DNA of 45,932 nucleotides from Marinibaculum pumilum (GCF_042646425.1 NZ_JBHRTR010000002.1:1-45932), one strand, 5' to 3'. Positions 36,833 to 45,017 are shown, counted from the first letter of the stretch. Program-made: numbers and translations. The notes: generated by a model from the letters alone, not told the origin.

Positions 36833-38370
36833 GCCGCGACATCTCCGTCTGCGGCGGCGCCGGGCGGCTGGCCGGCAAAGACGCATTCCAGGATGCGGCG
36901 CCGGGTCAGGGCATCGCCGCTCAGCTCCGCCGCGATCCGGCCGTCGCGCAGGACCAGCACCCGGTGGCAGAGCCGTGCCAGATCCTCGAAGTCGGAATCG
37001 ACCAGCAGGATGCCGGTGCCCCGTGCCGCGGCCTGCCGGACCAGGTCGTGGATCTCCGCCTTGGCGCCGATATCGACGCCCTGGACGGGTTCGTCGAGGA
37101 TCAGCAGGCGGGGTTCCAGGCGCATGGCGCGGGCGATGATCGCCTTCTGCTGATTGCCGCCGGACAGGGTGCCGAAGCGCGCGCCGACATCGCGGGGACG
37201 CACGCCGAACCGGTCGGCCAGCGCCTGCATCGCCCGCCGCTCCTCGCCGGCCCGCAGCCGCAGGCGGCGCCAGAACGGGGCGAGGTCCGGCAGGCTGATA
37301 TTCGCCGCCACGCTCATCTCGCGGAAGCCGCCCAGGGTCAGCCGGTCCTCCGGGACCAGGCCGATCCCCAGCCCCAGGGCTTCGCCGGGGCCGCGGATGG
37401 CAACGGTATGCCCGTAGAAGCGGATCTCGCCGCCGGCGGGCGGCTGCAGGCCGAACAGCATGCGCGCGATCTCGCTGCGGCCGGAGGCCAGGAGACCCGC
37501 CAGGCCGACGATCTCGCCCTGCCCGACGGCGAAGCTGGCACCACGGTTCCTGCGCCCGGCAAGGTCGCGCACCTGCAGCAGCGGCGCCGGCCGCCGCCGC
37601 GCCGCGACCGGCGGATGGATGGCATCGAGGGAACGGCCGACGATCATCCGCACCAGGTCGCCCTCGGCCATGCCGGCGACCGGCGCGGTGCCGACATTGA
37701 CGCCGTCGCGGAACGCCGTGACCCGGTCGGCGATCCGCAGGATCTCCTGCAGGCGATGCGAGACGTAGATCATGCCCACGCCCTGGGCTGCGATGCGGCG
37801 CAGGGCGTCGAACAGCCTGTCCACGTCCGCCGCCGGCAGGGCGGCGGTCGGTTCGTCGAGGACGAGAACCCTGCCCTGCCGTCCGGAGCGGGCGAAGGCG
37901 CGCGCGATCGCCACGATCGTGCGGTCCGCCTGCGGGATGTCGGCGATCCGCGCCTCCGGATCGATGCCGGCGCCGAATGCGGCGAGCGCCTCGGCGGCAC
38001 GCAGCCGCTCCGCCCTGCGGTCGATCCGCCAGCCCATGCCCGTGCTGAAACCGCGGACCAGCGCGATATTGTCCATCACGGTCAGGTCGGGGATCAGGCC
38101 CAGATCCTGGTGGATGAAGCTGAAGCCGCATGCCAGCGCCCGGGCTGGGTCGAGCGGCAGGGTCAAAGCCGCCCCGTCGAGGGTGACGGAAGCCCCCGGG
38201 TCGGGGTCATGGACGCCCGCCAGGCATTTGATGAAGGTCGACTTGCCGCAGCCGTTCTCGCCCACCAGGGCATGGATCTCGCCGGGCATCAGGTCGAAGG
38301 AAACACCTTTCAGCACCCTGGTGCCGGAAAAGCTCTTCGAGAGGTTCCGGATCTCGAGCCGCTTCGTCAT
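36829..38370 (-). CDS. Sugar-type ABC transporter ATP-binding protein (double ABC domain), importer 1
   Basis: The 513-residue protein consists of two fused ABC domains as in RbsA/XylG. The first has Walker A GENGCGKST (37-45) and VLVLDEPTAALP. The second has the degenerate GLLASGRSE motif typical of this family, the signature LSGGNQQK and LLILDEPVQGVDIGAK. The first-half signature is the unusual DIPQADRTIVAIARA, lacking LSGGQ, which is common in RbsA-like proteins. The ATG at 38370 lies 31 bases after the binding-protein stop. It provides energy for the permease encoded downstream. Confidence 0.95.
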   Translation of the reverse strand: MTKRLEIRNLSKSFSGTRVLKGVSFDLMPGEIHALVGENGCGKSTFIKCLAGVHDPDPGASVTLDGAALTLPLDPARALACGFSFIHQDLGLIPDLTVMDNIALVRGFSTGMGWRIDRRAERLRAAEALAAFGAGIDPEARIADIPQADRTIVAIARAFARSGRQGRVLVLDEPTAALPAADVDRLFDALRRIAAQGVGMIYVSHRLQEILRIADRVTAFRDGVNVGTAPVAGMAEGDLVRMIVGRSLDAIHPPVAARRRPAPLLQVRDLAGRRNRGASFAVGQGEIVGLAGLLASGRSEIARMLFGLQPPAGGEIRFYGHTVAIRGPGEALGLGIGLVPEDRLTLGGFREMSVAANISLPDLAPFWRRLRLRAGEERRAMQALADRFGVRPRDVGARFGTLSGGNQQKAIIARAMRLEPRLLILDEPVQGVDIGAKAEIHDLVRQAAARGTGILLVDSDFEDLARLCHRVLVLRDGRIAAELSGDALTRRRILECVFAGQPPGAAADGDVAA

Positions 38371-38401
38371 GGCCCTGCCCTCGCGCCAGATGGAGGGCCG
38401 G

Positions 38402-39505
38402 CTACTCGACGCCCCAGCTCTTCCGATAGGCAGACCGGAAGTCGACATCGCCTTCCCAGCCGCCCGCCGCCGGCACGTTCGCCGCGGTCAGGACCTTCGA
38501 ACGCAGGCCGCCGTCATTGGGCGCCAGCCCCAGGAACATCCGGTTCAGCGCATCGACCTGGGCCCAGCCGAGCCATTCCATCGGCATGCCGATGGTGGCC
38601 TTCTGATAGCCGCCAGCGCGGATGATATCGAGATTGGCGGAATTGGCATCGAAGCCCACGGCAAACCCCTCGTCGGTCAGATCCGCCGCCTTCAGGCCCT
38701 GGATCATGAAGTTCAGGCCGGCGTCATAGGCGGACCAGAGGACGTCGAAGCCGGGATTGCGGCGCACCTGACCGACCACCTGCTGCGGCAGGCGGGTGGC
38801 GAGGTCGGTGACCAGGAAGTTCTCCGACGCCATCACGGCGCAATCGCCGCCGGCGGCCTGGCATTCGTCGATGAAGCGGCGGGTGCCTTCGGCGCGCAGG
38901 ACGCAGGCGCCGAATTCGTCGCCCCGCATCTCGATCAGGTTCAGCCGGTTGCCCGCCAGGCTGTAGGCGGCGGCCGCCAGCGCATAGCCGTCATCGGCAA
39001 TGGTGTCGTTGGAGGGATAGTTCGCCTCGATCACATCCTCGGCGTTGATCGAGCCGGAGGCCACGACGCGGATGCCGGCGGCGCGCGCCTGCTTCAGCGG
39101 GCCCAGGATCACCGCGGCATCGATGACCTGGATCGCCAGGCCGTCGGCCTGCAGGTTGATCGCCTGCTGCACGGCATTGGCCATCTTCGACGGATCGCCC
39201 TGCCCGTCGATGACGGTCACCTCCCAGCCCAGGGCCTGCCCTGCCTCCTGGATGCCGCGGGTCTGCCGGGCGCAGCCTTCGGCCGCCATCAGGCAGGGCA
39301 CGACGACGATCCGCCGGCCTTCCGCATGGCCGATCGGCGCGCTGTCGGGCAGCCGGTCCTGCATCGCCGTCTTCTCCGCGAACAGGCGCGCGGCCCCGGC
39401 GTTGAAATCGGCCAGGGTATCGGCGCCCGCGGTACCGGGCAGCGCCGCCAGCGCGATACCGGCGGCAGCCAGCCCGCCCAACAGGACATGCGTGATGGTC
39501 GCCAT
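38402..39505 (-). CDS. Sugar-type periplasmic substrate-binding protein, importer 1
   Basis: The 367-residue exported protein has a signal peptide (residues 1-28, ending GTAGA) and a Peripla_BP_4/ribose-binding-type fold (IVVVPCLMAAEGCARQ, VQQAINLQADGLAIQ, VDALNRMFLGLAP). It carries Cys in CLMAAEGC and CQAAGGDC, perhaps forming disulfides. GGGAGGGAGG lies 5-14 bases before the ATG. It is the first gene of a five-gene operon and starts behind a nested AT-rich palindrome. Ligands of this group include pentoses, polyols, autoinducer-2 and other small hydroxylated molecules; the specific ligand is unknown. Confidence 0.93.
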   Translation of the reverse strand: MATITHVLLGGLAAAGIALAALPGTAGADTLADFNAGAARLFAEKTAMQDRLPDSAPIGHAEGRRIVVVPCLMAAEGCARQTRGIQEAGQALGWEVTVIDGQGDPSKMANAVQQAINLQADGLAIQVIDAAVILGPLKQARAAGIRVVASGSINAEDVIEANYPSNDTIADDGYALAAAAYSLAGNRLNLIEMRGDEFGACVLRAEGTRRFIDECQAAGGDCAVMASENFLVTDLATRLPQQVVGQVRRNPGFDVLWSAYDAGLNFMIQGLKAADLTDEGFAVGFDANSANLDIIRAGGYQKATIGMPMEWLGWAQVDALNRMFLGLAPNDGGLRSKVLTAANVPAAGGWEGDVDFRSAYRKSWGVE

Positions 39506-39628
39506 GGGAACCTCCCTCCCTCTTTTCTTTTCGTTCTGTCGCGCTGCCGCAGCATCGCCTGGCGCCTTCTCCGGCACCCTTGGGGCCATTCGACCCTGAC
39601 CTCTGAAGGTTAGGCCGCCAAATCTCAT

Positions 39629-39666
39629 ATTGTCAATATTTTGATATGATTTCATATATCGACAAT
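39629..39666. promoter_or_regulatory. Nested AT-rich palindromic operator upstream of importer 1
   Basis: An outer inverted repeat, ATTGTCAATAT (39629-39639) and ATATCGACAAT (39656-39666), differs at one position. It encloses an inner perfect palindrome, ATATGA-TT-TCATAT (39644-39657). The segment is strikingly AT-rich against the GC-rich background and lies about 125 bases before the binding-protein start. It is probably the promoter/operator region of the operon. The IclR protein encoded at the end of the operon is the prime candidate to bind. Confidence 0.6.
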
Positions 39667-39687
39667 TTCTGCTGATGCCCGGCAGCG

Positions 39688-40196
39688 GTGAGCGACGGGC
39701 ACGCCGATCGCGCGGGCGCACGCCATGAGGCGCCTGCGCGGATGAGGGCACAGCGGAGAATGTGGGAGACAGGGGATAGCGGCAGGTGGACCTCACGGGT
39801 CACGCTGGCGCAGAAGCCCAGGCGCGCCGCCGCTCCGTTGCTGGTGGCCGGGCAGAACGCCGCCAGCAATCTGCTTCGGGCCGGACGCCTGGCGGAGACC
39901 GGTGCCCACCTGGAAGCCGGCTGCCGGGCAATGTGCGACTGGCGCTGCTCGCCGCATGTGCCAGCCGGGCTGCGGGAAGCCTGCGACGAGCGCCTGCCCT
40001 TTGCGCTGCACCTGTGCCTGGCCCACCTGGAACGCGACGGTGCCGGCCGGGAACGGATCGTCGCCCTCCATCTGCGCGCCAGCCCGCCGCCGCCATCGGT
40101 GCCTGGTGGGCGATGCCCGCCCCGGCCGCGCGGCCGCAGGTCCGCCGGGCGGACAGCGCAGGCCGGCGGTTCCGTTGCTACAGGTTGGCCGCGTAG
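39688..40196 (+). pseudogene. Possible decayed or unrecognised gene
   Basis: From 39688 a plus-strand frame runs with coding-like, GC-rich third positions (NLLRAGRLAETGAHLEAG, LPFALHLCLAHLERDG, GRERIVALHL) until about 40080. The coding-like pattern then seems to move to another frame (AIGAWWAMPAPAARPQ, ending RCYRLAA at a stop at 40196). I recognise no domain. It fills most of the 670-base gap between the two ABC operons and runs opposite to them. It may be a frameshifted remnant of a regulator or enzyme, or a chance GC-rich frame. The start is uncertain. Confidence 0.22.
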
Positions 40197-41242
40197 CGCC
40201 GGGCCAGGGCCGACATACCCACGGCCAGGATCAGGATCCCGCCCTTGAAGATTGGCTGGAAATGGGTCGGCGCGCCGAAGATGCTGAGGCCGTTGAAGCC
40301 GACGGCCAGGATCAGCACGCCGACCAGGGTGCCGACGATGTGGAACTCGCCCTCCTTCAGGGTCGCCGAGCCCAGGAACACGGCCGCAAAGGCGTCGAGC
40401 AGGTAGCCGTCGCCCGCGCCCAGGGTGCCGCTGCCCAGCAGCGCCGACAGGAGGATGCCGGTCATCGCGGCGCAGAAGCCGGCGGTGACGAAGGCCAGGA
40501 TCTTCACCAGGTCCACCCGGATGCCCGACAGGCGCGCCGCCTCGATATTGGCGCCGACGGCCTGCATGCGCTGGCCGAAATCGGTCCTGTTCAGGATCAC
40601 CCAGAGCAGCACCAGCACGGCCGCCATGATCAGCACCGGTGTCGGCAGGTCGAGGATCGGCCGGCTCAGCGCGATCTCGGTGAAATCGCGCGGGATGCCG
40701 GAGGCGATGGGGAAGCGGCTGTAGGTGAAGCCGATGCCGCTCAGCATCGTGCCGATGCCCAGGGTGGTGATCACCGCATTGATGCGGATCTTGGTCACCA
40801 GCACGCCGTTGATGCCGCCGATCCCGCAGCCGATCATCAGCGCCAGGATGATGCTCAGCCAGATCGGCAGCCCTTCATGCGCCATCAGCCCGGTGACGAT
40901 CAGGCCGACGAAGCTGGCGACGAAGCCGATGCTCAGGTCGAATTCCCCCACCACCAGGGCATAGGTCAGCCCGCAGGCGATGATCGCCGTCAGCGAAGCC
41001 TGGCTGAGGATGTTTATGATGTTGGCGCGCGACAGGAAGATGTCCGGCGCGTTCAGCCAGAAGAAGAAGATCATCGCCAGCAGGCCGACGATGGTGCCGT
41101 AGCGCGACAGCAGGACCAGCAGCGTGCGTGTCGCCGACGACCGCCGCGCCGCGCGCGCCTCCATCGCCGCCACTCCCTGTTCGGAGTTGGGGCCCTGTCC
41201 GGAGTTCGGGCCCTGTCCGGAAGTCGCGCCCTGATCGGCCAT
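40178..41242 (-). CDS. Sugar-type ABC transporter permease (RbsC family), importer 2
   Basis: The 354-residue polytopic protein has the BPD_transp_2 motifs VGEFDLSIGFVASFVGL, NGVLVTKIRINAVITTLG and AVGANIEAARLSGIRVDLV. Its soluble N-terminus is unusual: a three-fold Gly/Gln/Pro/Asn/Ser repeat (SGQGPN-type) encoded by 18-bp direct repeats. Starts are GTG at 41245 or ATG at 41242; the latter overlaps the ATPase TGA by one base, so translation is coupled either way. It is paralogous to the permease at 35840 but clearly diverged. No other permease gene is seen, suggesting a homodimer. Confidence 0.95.
   Translation of the reverse strand: MADQGATSGQGPNSGQGPNSEQGVAAMEARAARRSSATRTLLVLLSRYGTIVGLLAMIFFFWLNAPDIFLSRANIINILSQASLTAIIACGLTYALVVGEFDLSIGFVASFVGLIVTGLMAHEGLPIWLSIILALMIGCGIGGINGVLVTKIRINAVITTLGIGTMLSGIGFTYSRFPIASGIPRDFTEIALSRPILDLPTPVLIMAAVLVLLWVILNRTDFGQRMQAVGANIEAARLSGIRVDLVKILAFVTAGFCAAMTGILLSALLGSGTLGAGDGYLLDAFAAVFLGSATLKEGEFHIVGTLVGVLILAVGFNGLSIFGAPTHFQPIFKGGILILAVGMSALARRYAANL
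41175..41228 (-). repeat. 18-bp tandem repeat in the permease 2 N-terminus (3 units)
   Basis: Three consecutive 18-base units begin CCCTGT on the plus strand (41175, 41193, 41211) with a few substitutions. They encode a repeated Ser-Gly-Gln-Gly-Pro-Asn hexapeptide in the cytoplasmic tail before the first membrane segment. They are in frame and so may vary in number without breaking the gene. Confidence 0.85.
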
Positions 41243-42828
41243 CACGCTGTCTCTCCCCCTCTCGCCGGCCCTGCGGCGTCCTGCATGTCGTGGTAGCTGA
41301 GTTCGATGATCGCGGCCTCGGTGATGCCCGCGCCGGTCAGTTCGCCGGTGATCCGCCCTTCGCGCATCACCAGGACCCGGTCGGCCAGCAGCACCAGTTC
41401 CTCGACGTCCGACGAGATCACCAGGACCCCGACGCCGGACCGGGCGAGCGCCCGGATCGCGGCATGGATCTCCTCGCGCGCGCCGACATCGACGCCGCGC
41501 GACGGCTCGTCGAGGATCAGCAGCTTCAGGCCGGCCGGCAGCCAGCGCGCGATCAGCGCCTTCTGCTGGTTGCCGCCCGACAGGCCGCCGATCTTCGCCG
41601 CCGCCGACGGCGTCTTGATCCCCAGTTCGCCGATCAGCCGGTCTGCCTGCTGCCGTCCCTTGCGGCCGGAGACGAAGGGCAGGCCGGGCACGGAAAGGAT
41701 CCGGTCCAGGGTCGCCACGTTGATGTTGAAGCCCACCGACTGCTGCAGCATCAGCCCCTGCGAACGGCGTTCCTCCGGCACCAGGGCGATGCCGGCGGCG
41801 ACCGCCGCGGCCTCGCTCGACAGGCGGAGCGGCCGGCCATGCAGTTCCAGATGCCCGCCGTCGGGCCGGGCCACCCCGGCGGCGAGATGCGCCAGCTCGG
41901 TACGGCCCGCGCCGACCAGCCCGCCCAGCGCCAGCACCTCGCCGCGATAGAGGTCGAGGCTGACATCGCGCACCCGGTCCTTCCAGGACAGGCCGCGGAC
42001 GGAGAAGACCGGCGCCGCGCTGCGATCGGCGGCGAAGCGGTCGGTGTCGCGCACCGGTCGCACGTCATGGCCGATGATCGCGTGCACCAGGCCCTTCTTG
42101 TCGATCGATCCGCGGTCAGCCTCGGCGGCGATGCGGCCGTCGCGCAGCACGGTGATCCGGTCGCAGAGATCCAGCACCTCTTCCAGGCGATGCGAGACAT
42201 AGAGGATGGCGACCCCCTGGCCTGCGAGGTCGCGGATGATCGCGAACAGCTGCTCGCTCTCCGGACCGGAGAGCGAGGCCGTGGGTTCGTCCATCGCGAT
42301 CATCGAGGCGTCGCGGGTCAGCGCCTTGCCGATCATCACCAGCCAGCGCTCGGCCACGGAAAGGTCCGCGACCCGGGTCTCCAGCGGGAAGCGGATGCCC
42401 ACCCGCTCCGCCGCGGCCCGCGCGGCGACACCGGAGCGGCGCCAGTCGATCAGCCCGAACCGCGTCTTCTTCGGCGCGCCGAGCAGCATGTTCTGCAGCG
42501 CGCTGAAATGCGGGATCAGGTTCAGTTCCTGGTGGATGAAGGCCAGGCCGGCCCGCTCCGAGGCCTGCGGCGAGCCCTTGTGCAGTTCCTGCCCGGCGAT
42601 CGTGATGCTGCCGCGGTTCGGCACCGTCACCCCCGCCAGGCAGCGGATCAGGGTCGACTTGCCGGCACCGTTGGCGCCGACCAGGCCGTGCACCCGACCC
42701 AGTTCGACATCGAGATCGGCGCTGTCCAGCGCCAGTTCCCCTGCAAAGAGCTTCGTCAGGCCGCGGATCTGCAGCCAGGCGCCGGGGGACGCGGGCGCGC
42801 CCCCCGGATCCGTCGCTTCGGCCACCAT
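41242..42828 (-). CDS. Sugar-type ABC transporter ATP-binding protein (double ABC domain), importer 2
   Basis: The 528-residue RbsA-like protein has Walker A GANGAGKST (51-59) and MIAMDEPTASLSGPE in the first half. The second half has GGLVGAGRTEL, LSGGNQQK and LLILDEPSRGVDVGAR. The start is ambiguous. The ATG at 42828 is 16 bases past the binding-protein stop, while in-frame ATGs at 42855 and 42885 would overlap that gene; I favour 42828 because the added residues match nothing in the family. The stop overlaps the permease start. It powers importer 2. Confidence 0.94.
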   Translation of the reverse strand: MVAEATDPGGAPASPGAWLQIRGLTKLFAGELALDSADLDVELGRVHGLVGANGAGKSTLIRCLAGVTVPNRGSITIAGQELHKGSPQASERAGLAFIHQELNLIPHFSALQNMLLGAPKKTRFGLIDWRRSGVAARAAAERVGIRFPLETRVADLSVAERWLVMIGKALTRDASMIAMDEPTASLSGPESEQLFAIIRDLAGQGVAILYVSHRLEEVLDLCDRITVLRDGRIAAEADRGSIDKKGLVHAIIGHDVRPVRDTDRFAADRSAAPVFSVRGLSWKDRVRDVSLDLYRGEVLALGGLVGAGRTELAHLAAGVARPDGGHLELHGRPLRLSSEAAAVAAGIALVPEERRSQGLMLQQSVGFNINVATLDRILSVPGLPFVSGRKGRQQADRLIGELGIKTPSAAAKIGGLSGGNQQKALIARWLPAGLKLLILDEPSRGVDVGAREEIHAAIRALARSGVGVLVISSDVEELVLLADRVLVMREGRITGELTGAGITEAAIIELSYHDMQDAAGPARGGETA

Positions 42829-42844
42829 GCGTGCCGGCGCGACC

Positions 42845-43780
42845 TCACATGCCATCCGGATGGTCTGCCAGGAACTGCTCGACATTCTCCTTCGTCACGA
42901 CGACGCCGGGGATCGAGATCACCTTCGGCTCCCAGGCATCGCCGGCCGCCTCGGCGGCGAGGATCGCCTCGAACACCTGCTTGCCTTCCTCATAGGCGGG
43001 CTGCCAGACGGTGGCGGTCATGTCGCCGTTCTTCACCAGGTCGAGGGCCTGCAGGCTGCCGTTGATCGACACCGTCACCACGTCGGTGCGCCCCGCCTGG
43101 CGCAGCGCGGCGACGGCGCCGGACATCGGCTCGTCCCAGCAGGACCAGATCGCCAGCGGCGTGCCGTCGCTGCCAGGATTGGCGGTCAGCCAGGCGGCGG
43201 CCGTGGCATTGCCGAACTGGACCTGGCCGGGCACGACCACCTCTGCATAATCGACCTCGATCCCGTCCTTGCCCTTCACGCCTTCGTCGAAGCCGACGCC
43301 GCGGTCGATGCAGAGCTTGCCGGGGTGGAAGGTCAGCGCCAGGACCTTGGCCTTGTCGCCGACCTTTTCCAGCAGGTAGTTCACCGAATCGTCGCCCACC
43401 TGCTGGCCGCTGGTGGTGACCACGATGCCGTCCACGATCTCGCCACCCCAGGCAGCCACCGGGATATCGGCCTCGCGCGCCGCGGCGATGCCGGAGCCGA
43501 GCGCACTGGACGCGAAGGCCAGGGTGAAGATCGCATCGACGCCCTGGGTCACGAAGGTCCGCATCGCCGCATTGGCCTGGTCGGCGCTGGCCTGGGTGTC
43601 GATCACCTTGACGTCCCAGCCGGCCTTCTCGGCGGCATCGGTGGCGCCGTTGATGACGGCGATGTTCAGGGCATCGTTGGCCAGCAGCGCGACGATGCCG
43701 AGCGTCTTCGCCTGTGCCGTGGCGATCGTGGCACCCAGCATCGCGCCGGCCAGCACGGTGGCACGCAGCAATCTGTTCAT
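42845..43780 (-). CDS. Sugar-type periplasmic substrate-binding protein, importer 2
   Basis: The 311-residue exported protein has a signal peptide of about 24 residues ending ATAQA and the ribose-binding-like fold (KTLGIVALLANDALNIAVINGATDAAEKAGW, shown here in part). Further family segments are NAAMRTFVTQGVDAIF, the hinge region IWSCWDEPMSGAVAALR and TVSINGSLQALDLVK. It is only distantly similar to the binding protein at 38402. It begins a three-gene operon with ATPase 2 and permease 2. A promoter lies about 100-125 bases upstream, with a LacI-type operator across its -10, so expression is probably induced by the transported compound. The ligand is unknown. Confidence 0.93.
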   Translation of the reverse strand: MNRLLRATVLAGAMLGATIATAQAKTLGIVALLANDALNIAVINGATDAAEKAGWDVKVIDTQASADQANAAMRTFVTQGVDAIFTLAFASSALGSGIAAAREADIPVAAWGGEIVDGIVVTTSGQQVGDDSVNYLLEKVGDKAKVLALTFHPGKLCIDRGVGFDEGVKGKDGIEVDYAEVVVPGQVQFGNATAAAWLTANPGSDGTPLAIWSCWDEPMSGAVAALRQAGRTDVVTVSINGSLQALDLVKNGDMTATVWQPAYEEGKQVFEAILAAEAAGDAWEPKVISIPGVVVTKENVEQFLADHPDGM

Positions 43781-43865
43781 GTCCGGTTTCTCCCCCTATC
43801 GGCTGTTAACGGGGCGGCCTGCCCCGGTTCCTCCGGCAGCCTTCCGTGTCGCTCCCGGTCGCGCT

Positions 43866-43879
43866 TGGTACCGGTATCA
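43866..43879. promoter_or_regulatory. LacI-family-type operator at the importer 2 promoter
   Basis: TGGTACCGGTATCA is a 14-bp palindrome with a central CG and two mismatched pairs, the form expected for LacI/GalR-family operators. It overlaps the candidate -10 at 43876-43881. A related site, TGTTATCGGTACCA, occurs at 44111-44124. Both fit TGxTAyCGrTAxCA. Confidence 0.65.
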
Positions 43880-43904
43880 TGTCGCAAATCATCGAAGGAA
43901 ACAA
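43876..43904 (-). promoter_or_regulatory. Candidate promoter of importer 2
   Basis: On the minus strand TTGTTT (43899-43904) and CATGAT (43876-43881) are 17 bases apart. The -10 is covered by the LacI-type operator, so repressor binding would block RNA polymerase. Confidence 0.5.
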
Positions 43905-44109
43905 GACGTCTCGACGCGGCCGCGACGGGAGGATTGCGGCCCGGCAGCCCGGTCATTGCCTCCGCCCCTGACGGCGTTCGGCCGATTCCCCGCAGAACCG
44001 CCGCGCGGCGAGGCTCAGCGGGGGCAGAAGAGTCTCTCGCCATGCCTGCGGTCCGCAGCGAGAGGGCGGGGCAAGCGCCACAACGCAGGGCGATCCGCCA
44101 TCATTGTGG

Positions 44110-44138
44110 TTGTTATCGGTACCAGCTTCGCGCTATCT
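44110..44138 (+). promoter_or_regulatory. Candidate promoter of the SDR gene
   Basis: TTGTTA (44110-44115) and CTATCT (44133-44138) are 17 bases apart and about 60 bases before the SDR start codon. The -35 overlaps the second LacI-type operator. Confidence 0.5.
44111..44124. promoter_or_regulatory. LacI-family-type operator at the SDR promoter
   Basis: TGTTATCGGTACCA matches the same TGxTAyCGrTAxCA pattern as the site at 43866-43879, in the opposite orientation. The two are 245 bases apart, close to a whole number of helical turns, so looping by a tetramer is possible. No LacI-family gene is in the window. Confidence 0.65.
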
Positions 44139-44199
44139 GGGTCGGCAGGAAGCGCCGGGACCCGATGCCGTCCCGGCGGAGGCGATGGAGGAGCAGGCA

Positions 44200-44982
44200 A
44201 TGCAGGTCACTTACGATTTTTCCGGCAAGGGCGTCCTGTTGATCGGCGCGACAACCGGCATCGGCCGCGCCACGGCGCTGGCCTTCGCCAGGGCGGGAGC
44301 CAGTCTCTACACCTCCGGGATCGGCGCGGCGCAGGGCGAAAGCCTGCTGACGGAGTTGCGCGACCTGGGGGCGGACGCCGTGTTCGAGGAAGCCGATGTC
44401 CGCGACGGCAGCGCCATGGCGGCCCTGCACCGCAATGCCTTCGACCGGCTGGGCCGGGTCGACGTGGCGTTCAACAATGCCGGCGTATCGGGCAAGACCG
44501 CGCCGGTGCAGGACCTGGAAGATGCCGACTACGACCTGCTGATGGACGTGAACCTGAAGGGCATCTTCAACGGGCTGCGCCACCAGGTGCCGCACATGAT
44601 CGAGCATGGCGGCGGCGCGATCGTGAACACCTCGTCGCTGTTCGGCGTGATGGGCTTCGCCACCACCGCCGTCTACTGCGCAAGCAAGTGGGGGGTGATC
44701 GGCCTCACCAATTCCGTCGCGCTTGAGGTGGCGCGGAAGAACATCCGGGTGAACGCCATCGCGCCGGGGTCGGTGATGACGCCGCTGCTGACCGACATGT
44801 TCGGCAGCGCGCAGGGCGCGCGGGACACGGTGATCCCGATGATCCCGATGGGCCGCATCAGCGACCCTGCGGAAATCGCGCAGCTGGTCCTGTTCCTGTC
44901 GTCGGATGCGGCCTCGTTCATCACCGGCCAGGCCGTCGTGATCGATGGCGGCGGCTTCGTCGCCGGCGCCGACCAGCTCTGA
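44200..44982 (+). CDS. Short-chain dehydrogenase/reductase (SDR)
   Basis: The 260-residue classical SDR has the cofactor motif LIGATTGIGRA (residues 14-24), FNNAG, the catalytic S145/S146 and Y159-x3-K163 (VYCASKWG), and the C-terminal ITGQAVVIDGGGFVAG. Strand beta2 ends LYTSGIG without the usual Asp or Arg, so NAD or NADP preference is unclear. The start at 44200 has GGAGGAG 8-14 bases before it; an ATG at 44185 is less suitable. It diverges from importer 2, with matching operators on both promoters. The likely role is the first oxidation of the imported polyol or sugar, which is inference. Confidence 0.93.
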   Translation: MQVTYDFSGKGVLLIGATTGIGRATALAFARAGASLYTSGIGAAQGESLLTELRDLGADAVFEEADVRDGSAMAALHRNAFDRLGRVDVAFNNAGVSGKTAPVQDLEDADYDLLMDVNLKGIFNGLRHQVPHMIEHGGGAIVNTSSLFGVMGFATTAVYCASKWGVIGLTNSVALEVARKNIRVNAIAPGSVMTPLLTDMFGSAQGARDTVIPMIPMGRISDPAEIAQLVLFLSSDAASFITGQAVVIDGGGFVAGADQL

Positions 44983-45017
44983 CGGCCCGGGCCACTCCCT
45001 CGCCCTCAAGGCCGACA

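Noticed and set aside
34975..39505. Importer 1 as an autoinducer-2 (Lsr) system
   Set aside because: There is a single permease gene instead of the LsrC/LsrD pair and no LsrK, LsrF or LsrG homologue nearby; the binding protein belongs to a broad ribose-type family.
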